NCBI GenBank assembly: GCA_039023545.1
Contig: JBCHKQ010000002.1
Location: 496,001 to 560,000, forward strand
From: Spirochaetia bacterium 38H-sp
Lineage (GTDB): Bacteria > Spirochaetota > Spirochaetia > Winmispirales > Winmispiraceae
Direction of reading: 5' to 3'
Length of the DNA stretch: 64,000 nt
Shown in pieces: positions 33,730 to 41,889 of this stretch. Position 1 is the stretch's first letter. Each line of letters begins with the position of its first letter. The translations under genes were made by a program, and so were the position numbers. The notes under the pieces were generated by a model that did not search any database, was not told the DNA's origin, and saw nothing but the letters and a program-made list of their open reading frames with translations.

Positions 33730-34653
33730 ATGGAATATTTTGACTACACCAATCTGGAAGACTTTCTTGCAGATGAGGATATTATAGATGCTCTTAATAT
33801 AAAAAAACCGATAGAAAAGCTTGTTGCATACTATTGCACGGATGAGATTCTTGAAATCAGGGAGGGTATGCGAATACCGTTTTTTGCAGAGATAAGAAAC
33901 TATATTGGAGCAGTAGAAAAGGAAAATCCTTCTGAAAAGTGGCTTATAAAACCAGTGGATGATGAAAAGACTCAAAAACAGACAGAGATTGCAACTATCT
34001 GCTATTTTATAGACCACATGACAAGAACACCTTCTGCTCCAAGCATAATCACAAAGATAGATGGAAGGACATACAAAGCCACCAAGATGATTGCTCGATC
34101 TGAGCAGTTGTCTGGTGCCAATTACATGGAGATAAGAGAACTCAAGGAGCAACTTCTCCTGGACCTTATAAACCGATGGATATACTATGACGAGGACAGA
34201 AATCCCAACAACTATGTTATAAGATATAACAGCAAAAACAATCAGATTGTCATTCCCATAGATTTCTTAAACTCGGATTTATTATACAAAGGGATGAAAA
34301 TCAAAGGAAACGATGAGAGTTTTGGATGGAGCAGACTAGAAAAGACTCGTTATCTTACTCCTCTCAAGATAGAGAACTTTCTCATATACGATATGAAGTT
34401 TTTCAATATGCGTTTTGATTACTTCAACAGTCTTGACATGAGGAAACTACAGGAGATGTGCCGTGTAGTACTAAGGCATAATCCGGATAAGAACGAGCTG
34501 GCACAAAATATAACGGATAACATAAAACACAGAGTTGACTATGTTTACGAATATTTTAATAAGCATTTTCCTTACGAGAGAGTGCATGATGACGAGGACA
34601 AATACAACGACATGGGAGAAGCCTTTAAGAATATATATAACAAGTTTGACTGA
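33730..34653 (+). CDS. Uncharacterised protein, possible HipA/PI4K-like kinase fold
   Basis: I do not recognise a named family in these 307 residues. Several features suggest a divergent kinase of the HipA/PI3-4K type. These are a candidate ATP lysine in EKWLIKP or YKATKM, a D-x-N-x-x-N catalytic-loop-like YDEDRNPNNYVIR, and a following hydrophobic-I-D-F (VIPIDF) in the place of the metal-binding DFG-like motif. It is soluble with an acidic C terminus. GGAGGGG precedes the ATG. It follows the PPP phosphatase by 26 bp on the same strand, and both converge on the paralog cluster. Kinase activity is a hypothesis. Confidence 0.55.
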   Translation: MEYFDYTNLEDFLADEDIIDALNIKKPIEKLVAYYCTDEILEIREGMRIPFFAEIRNYIGAVEKENPSEKWLIKPVDDEKTQKQTEIATICYFIDHMTRTPSAPSIITKIDGRTYKATKMIARSEQLSGANYMEIRELKEQLLLDLINRWIYYDEDRNPNNYVIRYNSKNNQIVIPIDFLNSDLLYKGMKIKGNDESFGWSRLEKTRYLTPLKIENFLIYDMKFFNMRFDYFNSLDMRKLQEMCRVVLRHNPDKNELAQNITDNIKHRVDYVYEYFNKHFPYERVHDDEDKYNDMGEAFKNIYNKFD

Positions 34654-34670
34654 TTCTTATGTGAGATAAA

Positions 34671-34711
34671 AGCATAAAAAAAGGGCCGACTAAGCGGTCC
34701 TTTTTTATGCT
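34671..34711. terminator. Bidirectional terminator between the kinase-like gene and the paralog cluster
   Basis: A long inverted repeat (AGCATAAAAAA...GGACCG core...TTTTTTATGCT) with A-rich left and T-rich right flanks can stop RNA from both sides of this convergent junction. Confidence 0.88.
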
Positions 34712-34724
34712 TTGTACTAGAAAT

Positions 34725-35441
34725 TTATCCAGGAACTTTACCATAGAAATACTCCGGCGCCACCCCAAACTTGACAGAATCTGACTTTTCCAGAGTAGTC
34801 TCTGTAAGAGAATTGATAAGTGAGCGCGTATTATCAAAGTAATCAGAACGTATGCGGGAACTCTGCCTTGCTATTTCCAGCTTATTTTCATCCGTTTCGT
34901 ATGGCATATCAAGATCAGAGAAAAACAGCAGTACATCGAGGATGAGTCTATTAAGAGATTCATCTTGGTCTTGTTCTTCATCAAGAAACTTTCCAAGAGC
35001 ATTTACATCGCTTACAGTAGGCTGATACAGCTGATAACCTTCTTCCACAGAGTTATAAATCTTTGCCATATAACCTACTATGACTTCCAAGCTCCTTCTG
35101 TACACCTCATTCTTTTTGTAATTTCTCATAAACTCAAAGAAGCTTTCTATAATATAATGGTTAGGAATGACCTCTTCCATAAAGGTTGCAGCATCATACC
35201 CATCCAAGAGCACATCAACAGCAGCTGCATTATTGGCAAATAGAACATAGAGGAAAAGAGGATAATTATCAGAGTTAAGTCCGACACTATTGAGATAGCC
35301 AGCATATGCAACAAGAGCGTTTACATCTTTGGGATCTTTGGGATCAAGGATAGCTGTCAGATACTCATTTTTGAGAAAATCTATATACTCTTTTTCTATT
35401 ACTCCAAGTTCCAGCTGTTTTTTTGCCCATTCTATATTCAT
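34725..35441 (-). CDS. Paralog family protein 1 (uncharacterised)
   Basis: This 238-residue soluble, mostly helical protein is the most divergent of five paralogs in this cluster. Shared landmarks are AYAGYLNSVGLNSDNYPLFLYVL near residue 45, VDVLLDGYDAATF, GYQLYQPTVSDVNALGKFLDEE, a LNRLILDVL helix, and the closing SRIRSDYFDNTR...VKFGVAPEYF. I do not know a function. It is the last gene of the minus-strand series, separated from paralog 2 by a terminator-like hairpin, so it may be expressed at a lower level. GGGAGG precedes the ATG. Confidence 0.7.
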   Translation of the reverse strand: MNIEWAKKQLELGVIEKEYIDFLKNEYLTAILDPKDPKDVNALVAYAGYLNSVGLNSDNYPLFLYVLFANNAAAVDVLLDGYDAATFMEEVIPNHYIIESFFEFMRNYKKNEVYRRSLEVIVGYMAKIYNSVEEGYQLYQPTVSDVNALGKFLDEEQDQDESLNRLILDVLLFFSDLDMPYETDENKLEIARQSSRIRSDYFDNTRSLINSLTETTLEKSDSVKFGVAPEYFYGKVPG

Positions 35442-35457
35442 GTTGCCTCCCGAAAAA

Positions 35458-35494
35458 AGCCGGCGACAAGGTAGTAAACAAAAAGCCGCCGGCT
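35458..35494 (-). terminator. Hairpin with T-run between paralogs 2 and 1
   Basis: On the minus strand AGCCGGCG pairs with CGCCGGCT across a 21-base loop, followed by TTTTTT. It lies 11 bp after the paralog 2 stop codon and could attenuate expression of paralog 1. Confidence 0.7.
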
Positions 35495-35504
35495 ATAACT
35501 GATC

Positions 35505-36323
35505 TTATTCTTCTTTCGTCTCTTCTGCTGCCGCTGCGGTAGGAGACTCAGGGGCGACTTTCTTTCCTCTTGTCGTAGTCTTTACAGAAGCTTCTCCTGC
35601 TACCGTATCCTCTTTAAAAAGCTTGGACTGCTTAAAATCTACAAGCTTTCTTGGAGCAACCTCAAACTTCTTGTAGTCCATCCTTACAAGAAGTACAGGT
35701 GGAATAACTTCACTAAGATGCTTTGTCTCATCAAAGAAGAAATTCCTTATCTCGTTGGCGTGTATAGCTACCTCTTCCATATTACGGTTTTCAGGCTCAA
35801 GACCTTCAAGCTGAGAAATCTTATCCAATATATCAAGTATAACACGGTTAAGAGAGTCTTCCTGTCCTACTTCCTCATCAAGATGCTTTCCCAAAGAGTT
35901 GACATCCGATACAGACAGGTCATATAATCTATAACCATCTATTGGTACATTGTAGGCAGCCTGGAGAATACCTAAAATTACTGACAGGGTTTTAGCGTAT
36001 ATTGCTCCGGGGTGCCTTTCTGCTAGAAGGGCAAAACAGGCTGCCAAAATCTCATAATTGGGCTGTATCGAGCTAAAAAACAAGAAGGGGTCTCTGTCAC
36101 CTATAAGGGCATCTATAACCCAGTGATTTCCTATCTCAAGAACCTTTATAAATATGGGATAGTTCTCGTTAGTAAGTCCTGTTTTATTAAGGAAGTTGGC
36201 ATAGGTTATTGCAGCTTCTACAGCTTCTGTTGTTCTGCATCCCATTATGCCATATAGAATATTGTTTTCTATTGTTGCTATGTCTTTGTTAGTAAAGACT
36301 TTGTTTCTATCAAGTAATATCAT
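35505..36323 (-). CDS. Paralog family protein 2 (uncharacterised), with Ala/Glu/Lys-rich tail
   Basis: The 272-residue family member matches paralog 3 most closely: AITYANFLNKTGLTNENYPIFIKVLEIGNHWVIDALIGDRDPFLFF, then HPGAIYAKTLSVILGILQAAYN and VSDVNSLGKHLDEE. After the family end motif (DYKKFEVAPRKLVDF) it carries a unique charged, low-complexity tail of about 40 residues. No signal peptide, membrane segment or catalytic motif is visible. GGGAGGACGTAT precedes the ATG. It follows paralog 3 by 11 bp. Confidence 0.72.
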   Translation of the reverse strand: MILLDRNKVFTNKDIATIENNILYGIMGCRTTEAVEAAITYANFLNKTGLTNENYPIFIKVLEIGNHWVIDALIGDRDPFLFFSSIQPNYEILAACFALLAERHPGAIYAKTLSVILGILQAAYNVPIDGYRLYDLSVSDVNSLGKHLDEEVGQEDSLNRVILDILDKISQLEGLEPENRNMEEVAIHANEIRNFFFDETKHLSEVIPPVLLVRMDYKKFEVAPRKLVDFKQSKLFKEDTVAGEASVKTTTRGKKVAPESPTAAAAEETKEE

Positions 36324-36334
36324 ATACGTCCTCC

Positions 36335-37033
36335 CTAGTCCTCAAAAACCTTTTCTGGTAATACTTCCTTGACAAGGAAGTCCGATTTGACAAGAAGAAC
36401 CTGAGGAATAACATCTTCCATCTTCTTACGCTTATCAAAGAAGTGACTTCTTATCAGGTTACATTGTCTTGCTATAAGTTCCATTTCTTCTCCTCCCTGT
36501 CCTTCCAGGAGAGATATCCTGTCCAAGATATCAAGTATTGCTCTGTTTACAGGATCAGATTGTCCTTTTTCCTTGTTGAGATGTTTACCTAGGTTATTGA
36601 CATCATTGATAGATACGTTATGTATCTTATATCCATCCTTGGCATAGCTGTATGCAGCCTGCAATATTCCAAGAACTATGGACAATGTCTTGGGATATAT
36701 ACCTCCCGGATGCCAGTTGGTAAGCAACCTAAACGCTGTGGAAAGAAGATGCTTAGTAGGCAATATAGGAGTAAGGAAGAGGAAGGGATCGGAATCTCCA
36801 AGAAGAGAATCTATTACCCAGTGGTTATCTATCTCCAACAATTTTAAAAACAGGGGATAGTTCTGATTGTTGAGCCCGCTAAGCCTAAGAAACTTTGCAT
36901 AGGTTATAGCGGCCTCCACGGCATCAGGGGTCCTACAGGCAAAAATGTTGTTAATGAGATGATTTTCTACTCTGAAAATCGACTCTTCCGACCATATTTC
37001 CTGATGGAAACTGTCCAATTTACTATCGGCCAT
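36335..37033 (-). CDS. Paralog family protein 3 (uncharacterised)
   Basis: The 232-residue soluble family member has the shared core AITYAKFLRLSGLNNQNYPLF, DNHWVIDSLLGDSDPFLFL, HPGGIYPKTLSIVLGILQAAYS, NDVNNLGKHLNKEKGQ and the end SDFLVKEVLPEKV. The strong similarity to paralog 2, including the HWVID and PGxxYxKTLS segments, suggests a late duplication. Of two adjacent ATGs the second (37033) is better spaced from AGGAGG than 37036. It follows paralog 4 by about 20 bp in the same transcript. Function unknown. Confidence 0.72.
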   Translation of the reverse strand: MADSKLDSFHQEIWSEESIFRVENHLINNIFACRTPDAVEAAITYAKFLRLSGLNNQNYPLFLKLLEIDNHWVIDSLLGDSDPFLFLTPILPTKHLLSTAFRLLTNWHPGGIYPKTLSIVLGILQAAYSYAKDGYKIHNVSINDVNNLGKHLNKEKGQSDPVNRAILDILDRISLLEGQGGEEMELIARQCNLIRSHFFDKRKKMEDVIPQVLLVKSDFLVKEVLPEKVFED

Positions 37034-37056
37034 CATGACCTCCTAAAGATTTATTT

Positions 37057-37755
37057 TTATGCTTTAAAAGGGACAACGTCCCTGGGCATAACCGTATTTT
37101 TCTTGTAGTCATCCCTGACCAGCAATTTCTCTGGGATAACTTTTTCCATACCAAGCCTTCTATCAAAGAATGCATTTCTTATTGCTATGGCATGAGCTGC
37201 CAGCTTATCAATCACAGGATCTGCCTTATTGATAGATTTAAACCCTCCGATGTCTCCCAAAATATCTAGAATAAATCTATTGATAGAATCTCGCTGGTCC
37301 TTTGTCTTATCAAGATATTTCCCTATGGCATTGAGATGTTCCAAAGTGAGAGGATATATCCTGTAACCCTCTTTGGGAGAATGATAAGTTCTATAGATTA
37401 TACCAAAGATTATCTGAAGAACCTTCTCATACAGATTGCCAGGTGCATATTGATCAAGAAGCTTTAACGCAAAATCTACTATATATGCATTTACTTCTAC
37501 CTTGGCAAAATAATCAAAAGCATCCTCACCCTCTAGAAGTGCATCTATCACATGATAATTTCCAGCAACCAGAATTTCTAAAACCAGAGGATAGTTCTGA
37601 CTATCCATCCCCTGTCTGTTAATATACTTGGCAAGTTCTATGGAGGCTTCTACTGCCTGAGGGGTCTCACATCTTAAAAAGTCAGTAACCGATCTGACTC
37701 GCATTTTGTATAGCTCTTCCTCCGTAAATATGGAGGTCCACGACATATTAAGCAT
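37057..37755 (-). CDS. Paralog family protein 4 (uncharacterised)
   Basis: The 232-residue member of the cluster family has SIELAKYINRQGMDSQNYPLVLEIL, NYHVIDALLEGEDAFDYF, APGNLYEKVLQIIFGII, LNAIGKYLDKTKDQ and the end DDYKKNTVMPRDVVPF. It starts a separate translational block: 117 bp lie between it and the anchored partner gene, containing a perfect GTCAACA-CCC-TGTTGAC palindrome just upstream of its GAGGAGG ribosome site. The block (paralogs 4, 3, 2, then 1) may therefore have its own control. Function unknown. Confidence 0.72.
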   Translation of the reverse strand: MLNMSWTSIFTEEELYKMRVRSVTDFLRCETPQAVEASIELAKYINRQGMDSQNYPLVLEILVAGNYHVIDALLEGEDAFDYFAKVEVNAYIVDFALKLLDQYAPGNLYEKVLQIIFGIIYRTYHSPKEGYRIYPLTLEHLNAIGKYLDKTKDQRDSINRFILDILGDIGGFKSINKADPVIDKLAAHAIAIRNAFFDRRLGMEKVIPEKLLVRDDYKKNTVMPRDVVPFKA

Positions 37756-37781
37756 TTTTTCCTCCTCAAGGTGCTTTTACA

Positions 37782-37798
37782 GTCAACACCCTGTTGAC
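37782..37798. promoter_or_regulatory. Perfect 17-bp inverted repeat upstream of paralog 4
   Basis: GTCAACA-CCC-TGTTGAC is a 7+3+7 perfect palindrome about 27 bp before the paralog 4 start. It looks like a repressor or activator site; it has no T tract, so it is not a terminator. No second copy was noticed in the window. Confidence 0.55.
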
Positions 37799-37872
37799 AT
37801 ACCTTACTTTTTTAGCCTAGTATATGGCATAAAAAAAATCAAATTTTTCTCTACATTTTTTGTGTGATAATT

Positions 37873-39708
37873 CTATTTTTTTAAGATAATGAATTTTTCT
37901 AGAGGAAGAATGGTATCCATATTTTGGATATTGGGAAATCTTTGCTGGTTTAAAGACTGCAAGTGGGCAATAAAATTCTGCCAAGAAGAATCGGCAAGAG
38001 ATTGCAAATCATGAGAAAGCGATGATTTGTTTTTTTTTATATATTCATAGAGGTCATAAAAGCTCTGCCCTTTATTTACACGCCAGACCACAACTCCATC
38101 TTCTAGGGAGATAGTAAAATCTTTTTCCATAGGAATAATATCCTTTTCCAGAGCAGTGCTGTTTTTCTCGGGTGTTTTATTTTCTATCTGTATCTGAGGA
38201 GACTCATTTTCTGCTGGCTGTGTGATTGCTGTTTTTTCTTCTACAGGACTAACAGGAGGATTTTTCTTTGAGAATACTAGCATTAACCATAAGATAATAA
38301 AGCCTATCAAAAGTCCGGATAAGATTAATAAGAGTGTCTTCTCATTTTCTTTAAAAAAAGAACTGGGAATCCAAGCCATTTCTTTTTTCTGTGTACTTGT
38401 TGCTTTTTTTTCTGTTTTATGTTCTTGCTCTACTTTTGCTTCTTTTTTATCTTTTTTCCACTTGTTTTTGTCCAGTCTATCCAGTCTTATTCCTCTCTCT
38501 TTGTTGGGATCTATATAATCCCCATATTCTATGACTGTTTTTTTTATTATTGTTTCTTCTGTAAGAGCAAAATCTCTTTGCTGTTTTTCCCTGTGTTCTA
38601 TTACAGGACTTTTTATACTGTTATCATCTTCTTTTTTTCTTCTTTTACTTACCTTTTTGTTATCCAGACCTGTATATTCCTCGTATTTTGCATCTGATTT
38701 TTCTGTATCAGGAAGTATCTGAGGTCTGTTATCCTCCGTATTATCATCTCTCCTCTCAGAAGAGTCCATAACAGGTCTGACAAGGTTATCATAGGCAGAA
38801 CCTTTCTTAATGCTATCCAGATCTATGCTTGCCCTTTCTGCAGGCTCTTGTGTATCTTCTTCTTCCTTTTGTCGCATAGAAGAAAAATCATATCTGTCAG
38901 GTTCGGAGTACTCTCTATGATGCTTTATCTCTACGTTTTCTCTATCAGGTAGTTCCGTACTTTCTGTATCCTTATCTATTTCTATAACATATTCTTGGGG
39001 AAGGTTGGAAACATCTCTTTTTTCTTTATCAACAGTATAGACTGGTTTCTCTTCTTTTTTTTCTTCCCTGGAGAATACTATCCTTTCTTTCTGCTCTTTC
39101 CAGTTATCTTTGAGTGTTGCATTTTCGTCCATATAGTCGACTATATCTACTATTACATAATCAGGTATTTTTATTTCTATATGAAGAAGAATTATACATA
39201 TAAGTTCTTTGTTTTGGCTGTTGAGATCCACCCTGCAGTTTTGAAGAAGAAGATAGAAAACAACGTCTTCTGCACTTTTAAATGGCACTCTTTTAAAATC
39301 TTCTACTATTCTGGAATATATATCTTCTATGGAAAAAAACAGACGCTCCGTTATGTCATATACCAGTGCCTTAGGTAGAGGTATCTTGTTGTCAAAGAGA
39401 TATCTTATTACAAAAGGAAAATCGTTGAGATACAACCTGTTTCTGAGAGCTCTATAGGCATCCTCATACAGCTCTCTGACAGGTATACCACTTTTTTTTA
39501 AGATTATGAGACTAAGAAAAGCCTCATGCTTATCCGCATCTTTTTTTCTTATTATTTTTAAAGCTTCCTGCTGTAGAACATCTCTTTCTTTTTGCTCTTT
39601 TATTGCAGAAAGCTCATCCAGACTCCTGTGCACTCTGTCACACCATCCATACAGTCTAAATACAGAGAACAGCTCTTCCAAATATTCCGGAATATTCCGG
39701 ATAGCCAT
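37873..39708 (-). CDS. Membrane-anchored partner protein with disordered middle and LysM-like C terminus
   Basis: The 611-residue protein has a helical N-terminal domain (about 1-205). Its NDFPFVIRYLFDNK segment faintly echoes the NYPLFLxxLxxNN core of the neighbouring paralogs. A long charged, probably disordered region (about 205-455) and one membrane helix near 462-484 (LLLILSGLLIGFIILWLML) follow. After another linker comes a final domain (about 540-611) of LysM-like pattern (VVWRVNKGQSFYDLY...LPLEKFIILKK). It could bridge cytoplasm and cell wall. It begins one base after paralog 5 ends, with AAGGAGA inside that gene, so the two are translationally coupled. I do not recognise the full-length protein. 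Confidence 0.7.
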   Translation of the reverse strand: MAIRNIPEYLEELFSVFRLYGWCDRVHRSLDELSAIKEQKERDVLQQEALKIIRKKDADKHEAFLSLIILKKSGIPVRELYEDAYRALRNRLYLNDFPFVIRYLFDNKIPLPKALVYDITERLFFSIEDIYSRIVEDFKRVPFKSAEDVVFYLLLQNCRVDLNSQNKELICIILLHIEIKIPDYVIVDIVDYMDENATLKDNWKEQKERIVFSREEKKEEKPVYTVDKEKRDVSNLPQEYVIEIDKDTESTELPDRENVEIKHHREYSEPDRYDFSSMRQKEEEDTQEPAERASIDLDSIKKGSAYDNLVRPVMDSSERRDDNTEDNRPQILPDTEKSDAKYEEYTGLDNKKVSKRRKKEDDNSIKSPVIEHREKQQRDFALTEETIIKKTVIEYGDYIDPNKERGIRLDRLDKNKWKKDKKEAKVEQEHKTEKKATSTQKKEMAWIPSSFFKENEKTLLLILSGLLIGFIILWLMLVFSKKNPPVSPVEEKTAITQPAENESPQIQIENKTPEKNSTALEKDIIPMEKDFTISLEDGVVVWRVNKGQSFYDLYEYIKKNKSSLSHDLQSLADSSWQNFIAHLQSLNQQRFPNIQNMDTILPLEKFIILKK

Positions 39709-39709
39709 C

Positions 39710-40450
39710 TCAGTCTCCTTCTTCCGGGTTTATATATCTTGGCTCCACTTCTTTTCCCTTGGGATCCATCATGAGAAGCACCTCAGGTATCGCGTCTTCC
39801 AGACGTTTGATATTGTCAAAATAAGCCATGCGGATTTTGTTAGCAGCAAGAGCAACAGCCTTTATCCTCTTATTGGACTCGTCTATGCCCATGAGGTATA
39901 CGTCAAAGAGTATATCTAGTATCAGCTCATTATTTTCTTCTTCCTGTTTTTTCTTTTTGTTTATATATTTACCTATGTTATAAACATCAGCAACTGTAAG
40001 CGGATATATAGAATACCCAAACTGAGATAATTTATACGTATTTTGCAATATTCCCATAAGAGCAAGAAGAACCTTGTTGTTGATATGATTTCTGTCAAAC
40101 CTTGCCAATATTCTAAAAGCCTCTTTTACAAGATATCTGTTGGGCTTTATGTGACTAAAAAGAAGATTGGGGTTTCTTCTTCCTATAAGGGCGTTTACAA
40201 CATGAGAATTATTTGTTTCAAGAAATCTGAGGAAAATAAGATAGTTATCTGAGTTGATACCCATATGATTGAGTACTCTTGCCAGAGAAACAGCAGCATC
40301 AACCTCAAGACTGTCCAGACACAGCAAAACCCTGTCTATCAGCTTGATAAAATTATCTCGTGTCTGCTTACCGTATATTTTATCTTCTTCTGTAAACCTA
40401 TCGTGATTTTTATACCTTATTATTTTGTCAGGTCTATCTCTGTTAGCCAT
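39710..40450 (-). CDS. Paralog family protein 5 (uncharacterised), first gene of the cluster
   Basis: The 246-residue soluble family member shows AVSLARVLNHMGINSDNYLIFLRFL, SHVVNALIGRRNPNLLF, NNKVLLALMGILQNTYKLSQFGYSIYPLTVADVYNIGKYI and the end VEPRYINPEEGD. It has an Arg/Lys-rich N terminus (RDRPDKIIRYKNHDRF), unlike its paralogs. It is the promoter-proximal gene of the minus-strand cluster, and translation appears coupled to the anchored partner gene one base downstream. That coupling makes it the best candidate for direct contact with that protein. Function unknown. Confidence 0.72.
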   Translation of the reverse strand: MANRDRPDKIIRYKNHDRFTEEDKIYGKQTRDNFIKLIDRVLLCLDSLEVDAAVSLARVLNHMGINSDNYLIFLRFLETNNSHVVNALIGRRNPNLLFSHIKPNRYLVKEAFRILARFDRNHINNKVLLALMGILQNTYKLSQFGYSIYPLTVADVYNIGKYINKKKKQEEENNELILDILFDVYLMGIDESNKRIKAVALAANKIRMAYFDNIKRLEDAIPEVLLMMDPKGKEVEPRYINPEEGD

Positions 40451-40533
40451 ATGTACCTATTATATTATATTTATTACTTATATCGGCTGCAAACTTTTTA
40501 AAAAGAATATGTCATAATAATAAATCATTTTTA

Positions 40534-40563
40534 TAAAAAAAGGGCCGGATAGACTCCGACCCT
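40534..40563 (-). terminator. Terminator of the lipoprotein gene
   Basis: Minus strand: AGGG-T-CGGA...TCCG-G-CCCT hairpin followed by seven T. It separates the lipoprotein gene from the paralog cluster. Confidence 0.8.
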
Positions 40564-40584
40564 AAATAATCATTCTTGTATAAC

Positions 40585-41658
40585 CTATTTTAATTTTTCT
40601 TCTGTACTGGAATCTATAGTCAAATCCAAAAATAACGGAACAGTAGTTCCCTCAATATCTATAGAAGTATCAATCTTATATTTTATATTTAGTTTATCGC
40701 TTTTTTCTCTTATCATCCCTGTTCTCACATCCAGAACATAAGTTCCAGAGGTTTCTGCAACAAGAGGTATATCTTTTATGGTATCCAAAAGAAGCATAAC
40801 AAAAAGCATATCATTCTCATATTCTCCTCCTGCCTGCTCCATTAAAAATCCAACAAGAGAACCTATAAATTTCTGTATATCAAAATTAGCAGTGCTTTTG
40901 TATTCTATTTTTGCTTTACTCATATCGAGACTACTTACTATATAATCACTTTTATAGGAAAAAGGAAGGCTGATGGCTGATAAATCCATACCGGTAAAAG
41001 AAAGAAGCTCTCCTACGTTAAATTCTGTATTATCCTCTAAGCTCCAGGAAGAACCTACTTTTATATTTCCATTTGGAAAATAGGCAAAGAAAGGTTCCAT
41101 AAGCTTATTATTGTTGGAGATAATAGAGTTTATAAATCCATCGATATCCATCATATTAATCATTGCAATGACATTCTCATCAGCCTCTGATTTTTTCATC
41201 ATGTCTATATAAAACTCTTTTAATCCCATTATCTCAGAAATACGTGCTTTCTTATCATACACAATCTTAAACACTGACAGATTCATATCCATAAGAGTGG
41301 ACATAGCTTTATCTGAAAAATCCACCTGGCTTAAATCTTTAAAAATTCCAGTACCTGTCATAGAAATCTTGGGAGCATTAACAAACTTATAACTTATGAC
41401 AGTATATTCTCCCTTTCTTTCTTCCGGAAACAGAACCGTATTTCCTCCAGAAACAACATAATCAAAGCTGCCTTCCTCTTTCTCTCCCATAACAGCAACA
41501 GACAAAGTCACTTTCATATTGGTACTTTGCTCATACTGATACTGTTTTCCTATCTCAGGCAAAAAAGCCAACTTTAGGCCATCCTCAGGCACCGATTTAC
41601 AGGAGAAAAAAATAATTACAAGCAAGACTAACATAATAATCAATTTTGTTTTTTTCAT
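40585..41658 (-). CDS. Uncharacterised lipoprotein
   Basis: The 357-residue exported protein has a signal peptide with lipobox FFSC (Cys20). The mature part shows beta-rich repeats (YQYEQSTNMKVTLSV, KVGSSWSLEDNTEF, GTYVLDVRTGMIREKSDKLNIKYKI). It resembles DUF6263-type spirochaete and Bacteroidota lipoproteins in layout, but I cannot assign it firmly. Alone in its transcript: GAGAGAGAG precedes the ATG and a terminator follows. It is upstream of the paralog cluster on the same strand but transcriptionally separate. Confidence 0.65.
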   Translation of the reverse strand: MKKTKLIIMLVLLVIIFFSCKSVPEDGLKLAFLPEIGKQYQYEQSTNMKVTLSVAVMGEKEEGSFDYVVSGGNTVLFPEERKGEYTVISYKFVNAPKISMTGTGIFKDLSQVDFSDKAMSTLMDMNLSVFKIVYDKKARISEIMGLKEFYIDMMKKSEADENVIAMINMMDIDGFINSIISNNNKLMEPFFAYFPNGNIKVGSSWSLEDNTEFNVGELLSFTGMDLSAISLPFSYKSDYIVSSLDMSKAKIEYKSTANFDIQKFIGSLVGFLMEQAGGEYENDMLFVMLLLDTIKDIPLVAETSGTYVLDVRTGMIREKSDKLNIKYKIDTSIDIEGTTVPLFLDLTIDSSTEEKLK

Positions 41659-41775
41659 ACTCTCTCTCTTTTTAACATTAATTTTCTTAATACTATGTCT
41701 TTTTAATCACAAAAATCTAGCACTAGTGTATCGGGATTTGCCACTTTCTCTTATATGCCGTATTTTTTATTTTTT

Positions 41776-41889
41776 GCCGCAGGCAGGAGGAGCTGCGTTT
41801 TATGCCGAACGCACAGCCCGCTACGCGGTCTGTGCTGCCTCCAGCCGGGGGAAAATCAAGATAGAGGAGCGCAGCGACGACATTCGGTC
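41776..41889 (-). repeat. ACCGAAC two-hairpin repeat, copy 16, interrupted by copy 17
   Basis: Minus strand: box ACCGAATG with GTCG, short GCTGCG/CGCAGC stem (41792-41797 with 41870-41875), then GCC-TGC-GGC. Its loop holds another copy in the opposite direction. The box overlaps the end of the DUF188 gene. Confidence 0.85.
41802..41848 (+). repeat. ACCGAAC repeat, copy 17, nested in the loop of copy 16
   Basis: Plus strand: ATGCCGAACG, an 11-bp stem with one mismatch (41811-41821 with 41825-41835) and a CTG...CAG tail, closely like copy 2. It is wholly inside the loop of copy 16. Confidence 0.85.
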
